DNA from: Neolewinella lacunae
GTDB lineage: Bacteria > Bacteroidota > Bacteroidia > Chitinophagales > Saprospiraceae
Assembly (NCBI RefSeq): GCF_014349155.1
Contig: NZ_JACSIT010000091.1
Span: 1-64,000, forward strand
Length of the DNA stretch: 64,000 nt
Direction: 5' to 3'
Shown: positions 59,368 to 64,000 of the stretch, one piece after another
Layout of the letters: every line of letters starts with the position of its first letter
How positions within the stretch are numbered: the stretch's first letter is position 1
The notes under the pieces: generated by a model
The model's input: only the letters and a program-made list of their open reading frames with translations
The model's database searches: none
Told to the model about the DNA's origin: nothing
Position numbers and translations under genes: made by a program

Positions 59368-62300
59368 ATGTCTTCAGCCCGGCCGCCTCTTTCTCAGTCT
59401 GACCTGCTGCGCCAGTGGCGTAACCGGGCCAAGCCGCTCGATCGGTCCATTCCGCAGCGGCCGGCGGAGAGCGTAGTCCATCCCACCAGCGGCCAGGCCC
59501 GGCTGTGGTTGCTGCAGGAGCTGTATCCCGACAATGCTTTTTACCAGTACGGCCACCGCTACCACTTCCGGGGCCCCCTGGACGCCGACCGGCTGGAGGC
59601 CTGTTTCCGCCTGGTCATCGACCGCCACGAAATCCTGCGCAGCAACTACCGCCGCGAGGGGGAGGACCTGCTGCTCGTCGTACGCCCCACGGCCGACTTC
59701 TCCCTGGAGCGCGCCGACCTGAGCGCCGCACCTGTCCCCGAGACCCTGGCCCGGGAGCACGCCGACCGCGCGGTACGGAAGACCTTCGACCTGGCCAAAG
59801 ACCCTCTGCTGCGGGCGACGCTGCTCCGCCTCGGGCCGGAGGAACACTGGCTCATCGTGAGCATCCACCACATCATCGGCGACCGCGCTTCCTTGCTGGT
59901 CCTCAACGACGAAGTCTACCGCAGCTACACCGCCCTGAGCAACGGAGAGTCACCTACGCTGCCGGAGCTGGCCCTGCAGTTTCCCGACTTTGCCCACTGG
60001 CGCAACCAACGTCCGGAGGCCGAAGCCAGCCTGGCCTACTGGGCTGAACAGCTGGCGGGCGACTTGCCGCAGTCGGCGCTGCCTTTCGACCGTCCACGGC
60101 GGGGCGATGCCTCCTACGCCGGGGCAACCATCTCCCTGGATTTGAGCGAAGACGTCTCGGCTGGCCTCAAAGACCTGGCCCGGGCGGCGGGTACTACGGC
60201 CAACGTGGTCCTCCTTGCCGTCTACCAAACCTTGCACCTGCGTTTTAGCGCCCAAAAAGACCTCACGGTGGGCACGCCGATCAGCATTCGCGACCGGACG
60301 GAGCTGGAAAACATGATCGGTTTCCTCAACGAAACGATGGTACTGCGCAGCCAATTTCCTGACCCCAACGAATCCTTTCGCGGGCTCCTCGACCGGGTAA
60401 AAAGCCAGGTGGAAGCTGCGCTGGAGCACAAAGATGTGCCCTTCGACCGCTTGGTGCAGCACCTCCAGCCCGCCCGCGTGCCCGGGGCCAACCCGCTATT
60501 CCAGAATATGTTTGTGTTCAACACCGAGGCCCCGGCGGCGGTCTTGCCCGCGGGGCTGACGGTAGACGATGCGATGCTCGACCTGGGCGTGGCCAAGTTC
60601 GACCAGACCCTCTTTGCCACCGATCGCGGCAGCCACTTCAGCCTGGCCCTGGAGTACGCCACCGACCTGTTCGAGCCCGCCACCGCCCGCCGGATGCTGG
60701 AATCCACCGCCCAGTTGGCTGCCGCCGTAGTGGCCAATCCCACGGAGCGCCTGACCCACCTGGATCTGCTGCCGCCCGCCGAAAAGCACCGGATGCTGGT
60801 GGAGTGGAACGCCACGGCAAGGCCCGCGCCCGCCGCCCGTACCGTGGTGGAACTCATCGTCGCCGCCGCCCGCCGCAACCCGGAAGCCTGCGCGGTTGCC
60901 GACGCCAAGCACACCCTCACCTACGGCGATTTGCTGCACCGGGCCGACCGCCTGGCCAGCGACCTCCGCAGCGCCGGAACGCGCCCGGGCGACCTGGTGG
61001 GGCTCTACGCCGACCGCCACGTGGCGACCATCGTGGGCCTTCTCGGCATCCTCCGGGCGGGGGCGGCCTACGTGCCCCTCGACCCCGAGTACCCCGAGGC
61101 CCGCACCGCCTACGTAGTGGCCGATGCGGGCATCCGGACGGTCGTCCTGCTCCCCGAATCCCGCGAAAAATTCCCCGTTGCCACCCTGCAATTGCTCGAC
61201 ATTCCCGGTGCCAACGGCCCGGCCGCTACGCTGGATTCCCTACCTGCGGCTACCGACCTGGCCTACCTCATCTACACCTCCGGCAGCACGGGCCAGGCCA
61301 AGGGCGTCGCCATCACCCACGGCAACCTGCTGTACTCCACCGCGGCGCGGTTCGGTTACTTCCAGCACCAGCCCACGGCCTTTCTGCTGCTGTCTTCCTT
61401 CGCCTTCGATAGTTCGGTCGCGGGTATTTTCTGGACGCTCTGCCAAGGGGGCAAGCTCGTCTTACCCCCACCCCGGAGCGAGCAAGACCTCGGCGGATTA
61501 GCTGGCCTCATCCGCCGCCACAGCATTTCCCACACCCTCCTCTTGCCGTCGCTTTACCAGCTGCTGCTCGAGTTTAGCGACGCCGAAGCCCTGGCGAGTT
61601 TACGCACCGTGATGGTGGCCGGGGAGGCCTGCCACGCCGCCCAGATAGCCGCCCATTTTGCGCACTTGCCGGGGGTGGAACTCGTCAATGAATACGGCCC
61701 CACCGAAGGCACGGTCTGGAGTACCGCCCACCGCATCGAAGCCAGCGACCTGGCGGGCGTGGTGCCCATTGGCAGGCCCATCGCGAACGTCAAACATTAC
61801 GTGCTTGACGCGCATTTGCAGCCCGTACCGGTGGGGGTGGCGGGCGAACTTTACATCGGCGGGCCGGGCCTGAGCCCGGGTTACTGGCAACGGCCGGAAC
61901 TTACGGCGGAGCGGTTTCCGGAGCTTCCCGCCGCGACTTTGGGCCTCGCTGGCGCTAAGGTGGGCGCGGCCGCAGGTGCCACGAACGTTGAACGAGCGAG
62001 GCTCTACCGGACGGGGGACCTCGTCCGCTACCGGCCCACGGGGCAGATCGACTTTTTGGGGCGGGCCGACCAGCAGGTCAAAATCCGGGGTTTTCGCGTG
62101 GAGCTGGAGGAAATCAGCCGCCAACTCGAAGCCCTGCCCGCCGTGCGGGAGGCCGTCACTACCGTCGATCATTCCCCAGCGGGCCCCCAGCTCGTCGTTT
62201 ACTACACCCTCCGGACGGAAACGACCGAAACGGCCCTGCGCAGCGCCCTCAGCCGGGTACTGCCTGCCTACATGGTCCCCGCCGTCTGGGTGGCGCTGCC

Positions 62301-63429
62301 CGAATTGCCCCGCCTGCCCAATGGCAAAGTTGCCACCGCGGCCCTCCCCGCACCGCAGCCGCTGAACCACAGGGGCCCCAGCCCCACAGCCCTACCGACG
62401 ACGCCAACCGAACAAGCCCTGGCCGCCATCTGGGAAAAAGTCCTCCAAAGGGGCGCGGTGGGGCTGGACGACAACTACTTCAGCAGCGGCGGTGATTCCA
62501 TCCGGAGCATCCGCATCATTGCCCTGGCGAGCAAGCAGGGCCTCCACCTGGCTCCGCACCATATTTTCACTTACCAGACGGTACGGGAGCTGGCCGCCGT
62601 GCTCGACGAGGCGGCTTCGGTCTTGGCCGCTGGCAGTGCGGAGGCCAGCACGGTTGTCCCCCTGCGCGTAGGCGGCGAGGGCGGCCCCCTTTTCTGCATC
62701 CACGCCGGTGGTGGCCACGTTTTTTTCTACCAGCCCCTGGCCCAGCATTTGCCGCCCGGCCGGCCCGTGTACGCCATCCAGCCCCGCACCCTGGCGGGCG
62801 AGGAGACGCTCCCCGGCAGCATCGCAGAAATGGCGGCGGATTACCTGGCGGAAATGCGTAAGGTACAGCCCACGGGCCCCTACCACCTCCTCGGCACCTG
62901 CTTCAGCAACGCGGTAGTCCTGGAGCTGGCCCACCAGCTCACGGCGGCGGGCGAAACGATAGGCAGCCTCTTTTTCATCGACTCCGGCCCCACCCGCCTG
63001 GAGGCCATCCAGCGGGTGCGTTTTTCCCCGCTCTACACCGCCGTGCGCATTTTGCGGGAGCGGAACTGGAAACAACTGCGCCGCACCATCTACCGCTACT
63101 GGTTTTACACCCGGCAGGCGCTGGGCATCCCACTGGAAGACGCGCAGGGCAAGGTGCTGCGGCAGACGGTCAATGGCCTGTTCCGCCTCTATTCCGATTA
63201 CGATTGGCGGCCGGTGGAGCAACGCCTGACCCTCATCCGCAGCACCCAGTTTGCTGGCGACCCGGGCAAGCAATTTCACCTCGACCAACTGGGGCGTTTG
63301 GCGGGGGGTGGGTTGGACGTCCGCGTCACCCCCGGCACCCACGGCGATCTTTTTGCCGAGCCCTACGTTGGTGGCTTAGCTACAATCATCGAAGCATGTC
63401 TGCAGGAAGCCACTACCACCGTTCGCTAG
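59368..63429 (+). CDS. NRPS module, C-A-T-TE, with cysteine thioesterase
   Basis: 1353 residues. Condensation domain 30-460 with HHIIGDRAS at 167 (the Gly after the catalytic Asp is Arg); adenylation domain about 475-985 with TSGSTGQAKG at 637 and NEYGPTEGTVWST; carrier domain with SSGGDSIRSIRI, Ser1044; thioesterase from about 1100. The thioesterase nucleophile motif is LLGTCFSNAVVLE: Cys1178 replaces the usual Ser. The pocket residues I read are D-S-A-L-M-A-E-V-W-K, a code I do not recognise. An exact 18-bp repeat (61962) is read V-G-A-A-A-G-A inside an extra segment just before RLYRTGD. As the only module with a thioesterase, it should finish and release the product. Confidence 0.88.
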   Translation: MSSARPPLSQSDLLRQWRNRAKPLDRSIPQRPAESVVHPTSGQARLWLLQELYPDNAFYQYGHRYHFRGPLDADRLEACFRLVIDRHEILRSNYRREGEDLLLVVRPTADFSLERADLSAAPVPETLAREHADRAVRKTFDLAKDPLLRATLLRLGPEEHWLIVSIHHIIGDRASLLVLNDEVYRSYTALSNGESPTLPELALQFPDFAHWRNQRPEAEASLAYWAEQLAGDLPQSALPFDRPRRGDASYAGATISLDLSEDVSAGLKDLARAAGTTANVVLLAVYQTLHLRFSAQKDLTVGTPISIRDRTELENMIGFLNETMVLRSQFPDPNESFRGLLDRVKSQVEAALEHKDVPFDRLVQHLQPARVPGANPLFQNMFVFNTEAPAAVLPAGLTVDDAMLDLGVAKFDQTLFATDRGSHFSLALEYATDLFEPATARRMLESTAQLAAAVVANPTERLTHLDLLPPAEKHRMLVEWNATARPAPAARTVVELIVAAARRNPEACAVADAKHTLTYGDLLHRADRLASDLRSAGTRPGDLVGLYADRHVATIVGLLGILRAGAAYVPLDPEYPEARTAYVVADAGIRTVVLLPESREKFPVATLQLLDIPGANGPAATLDSLPAATDLAYLIYTSGSTGQAKGVAITHGNLLYSTAARFGYFQHQPTAFLLLSSFAFDSSVAGIFWTLCQGGKLVLPPPRSEQDLGGLAGLIRRHSISHTLLLPSLYQLLLEFSDAEALASLRTVMVAGEACHAAQIAAHFAHLPGVELVNEYGPTEGTVWSTAHRIEASDLAGVVPIGRPIANVKHYVLDAHLQPVPVGVAGELYIGGPGLSPGYWQRPELTAERFPELPAATLGLAGAKVGAAAGATNVERARLYRTGDLVRYRPTGQIDFLGRADQQVKIRGFRVELEEISRQLEALPAVREAVTTVDHSPAGPQLVVYYTLRTETTETALRSALSRVLPAYMVPAVWVALPELPRLPNGKVATAALPAPQPLNHRGPSPTALPTTPTEQALAAIWEKVLQRGAVGLDDNYFSSGGDSIRSIRIIALASKQGLHLAPHHIFTYQTVRELAAVLDEAASVLAAGSAEASTVVPLRVGGEGGPLFCIHAGGGHVFFYQPLAQHLPPGRPVYAIQPRTLAGEETLPGSIAEMAADYLAEMRKVQPTGPYHLLGTCFSNAVVLELAHQLTAAGETIGSLFFIDSGPTRLEAIQRVRFSPLYTAVRILRERNWKQLRRTIYRYWFYTRQALGIPLEDAQGKVLRQTVNGLFRLYSDYDWRPVEQRLTLIRSTQFAGDPGKQFHLDQLGRLAGGGLDVRVTPGTHGDLFAEPYVGGLATIIEACLQEATTTVR
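61962..61979 (-). repeat. 18-bp dispersed repeat, exact copy inside NRPS gene
   Basis: GGGCGCGGCCGCAGGTGC; read in frame as G-A-A-A-G-A at residues 865-871, in an unusually long loop between ERFPELP and the A7 motif RLYRTGD. Confidence 0.9.
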
Positions 63430-64000
63430 CCGCTACGCCCTGGGCCATCGGGTCGCCCGAGCGTGCCTGGCCCGCGCCGGGGATCGTCGAGGTCTGGCGG
63501 ACGCCCCTGCCCGGGACGCCGGAGTCGGCGGAGAGTGCCTATCCCTTGCTGTCGGCCGGAGAACGGGAGCGGGCCGAGCGCTTTTATTTTCCGGCGGACC
63601 GCTATGCCTACGTTCGTACCCGCGGCATCCTGCGGCGTTTGCTGGCGGGCTACCTCGGGCAACGGGCGGAAGACCTCGTTTTCCGCACCAACCCCTACGG
63701 CAAGCCCTACCTGGCCGACCATCCCGAGCTGGCCTTTAACCTCTCCCACGGCGGTGGCTACGGCTTGTTCGCCTTTACGGGGGCAACAACCGTTGGCATT
63801 GACCTGGAATCCATCGCGTTGGACGTGGATACCGACCAATTTTCCCACCGGGTTTTCTCCCCCACCGAGCGCCTGCGGGTCTTGGAACTGGAAAACGCCG
63901 AAGAACGCCGGGCCACCTTTTACCGGACCTGGACGCGCAAGGAAGCCTTCCTCAAAGCCCACGGGGAGGGCCTCACCCTTCCCCTCGACCAGTTTACGGT
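63396..64000 (+). CDS. Sfp-type 4'-phosphopantetheinyl transferase (partial)
   Basis: At least 201 residues, cut by the window end. From the ATG at 63396 the frame starts MSAGSHYHRSLAATPW and overlaps the NRPS by 34 bases. It carries the whole Sfp signature: NPYGKPYL, FNLSHGGGYGLFAF (114-127), VGIDLES (133-139, metal-binding Asp) and the C-terminal FYRTWTRKEAFLKAHGEGL (175-193). It converts apo to holo carrier proteins using CoA. It would activate Ser36 of the free carrier and Ser1000 and Ser1044 of the NRPS modules. Placement at the end of the operon is standard for such clusters. Confidence 0.88.
   Translation, partial: MSAGSHYHRSLAATPWAIGSPERAWPAPGIVEVWRTPLPGTPESAESAYPLLSAGERERAERFYFPADRYAYVRTRGILRRLLAGYLGQRAEDLVFRTNPYGKPYLADHPELAFNLSHGGGYGLFAFTGATTVGIDLESIALDVDTDQFSHRVFSPTERLRVLELENAEERRATFYRTWTRKEAFLKAHGEGLTLPLDQFT

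Noticed and set aside
1-64000. tRNA, rRNA, riboswitch or replication-origin signals
   Set aside because: None was recognised on reading; a short tRNA or a diverged riboswitch could be missed by eye.

Overview
The window looks like a GC-rich Bacteroidota chromosome, probably Saprospiria/Lewinella-like. This is inferred from two proteins with type IX secretion C-terminal sorting domains, a CarboxypepD-type TonB receptor, DUF2911/DUF6624/DUF4132 proteins, TAnnTTTG-type promoter boxes and scarce Shine-Dalgarno sequences. No rRNA, tRNA, riboswitch or CRISPR array was recognised. The genus is a guess.

Layout. 1-3.1 kb: the edge of an insertion sequence that cuts a duplicated outer-membrane barrel gene, the intact paralogue, and a T9SS-sorted surface protein. 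3.7-10.5 kb: an AT-richer plus-strand island of an ECF sigma factor, small membrane proteins, an SDR, a dehalogenase-like hydrolase and an adenylate-cyclase-like gene split by one in-frame TGA. 10.6-21.8 kb: ordinary genes (NmrA/HxlR divergent pair, DUF2911, DUF4132, a DUF6624 lipoprotein, a T9SS protein, a GMC oxidoreductase with its subunit-3 partner). 22.2-27.6 kb: a malonate uptake and activation operon (matB-madL-madM), a REP-associated tyrosine transposase (RAYT) and an AspT-type exchanger. 27.9-45.2 kb: a surface-glycan locus with nonulosonic-acid genes (NeuB-like; CMP-sugar synthetase fused to a PseG-like domain), a polysialyltransferase-like enzyme, GDP-fucose synthesis (gmd, fcl), a pyruvyl transferase, FkbM methyltransferases, several glycosyltransferases, wecB, an alpha-1,2-fucosyltransferase-like gene and a PIN toxin-antitoxin pair split by a MITE. 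45.2-64 kb: a nonribosomal peptide cluster.

The NRPS cluster is the main biosynthetic system. An acyl-CoA dehydrogenase, a stand-alone adenylation enzyme and a stand-alone carrier protein match the PltE/PltF/PltL type of cassette that makes pyrrole-2-carboxyl-carrier from proline. Next come a C-A-T module (serine-like code), a GT1 glycosyltransferase, an FkbM methyltransferase and a fucosyltransferase in one tight minus-strand operon. The divergent plus-strand operon encodes an ABC exporter, a HupE/UreJ protein, a C-A-T-TE module with a cysteine thioesterase, and an Sfp-type phosphopantetheinyl transferase cut by the window end. The simplest reading is a glycosylated pyrrole-carbonyl dipeptide or derivative; this is inference.

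A second layer is repetitive DNA. An 18-bp sequence, GCACCTGCGGCCGCGCCC, occurs nine times exactly and four times with one or two changes, in both orientations, in gaps and inside genes, read in all three frames. A composite repeat of about 110 bp (palindromes plus CTCCATG iterations) fills many intergenic gaps, and two more repeat families and a MITE family are present.
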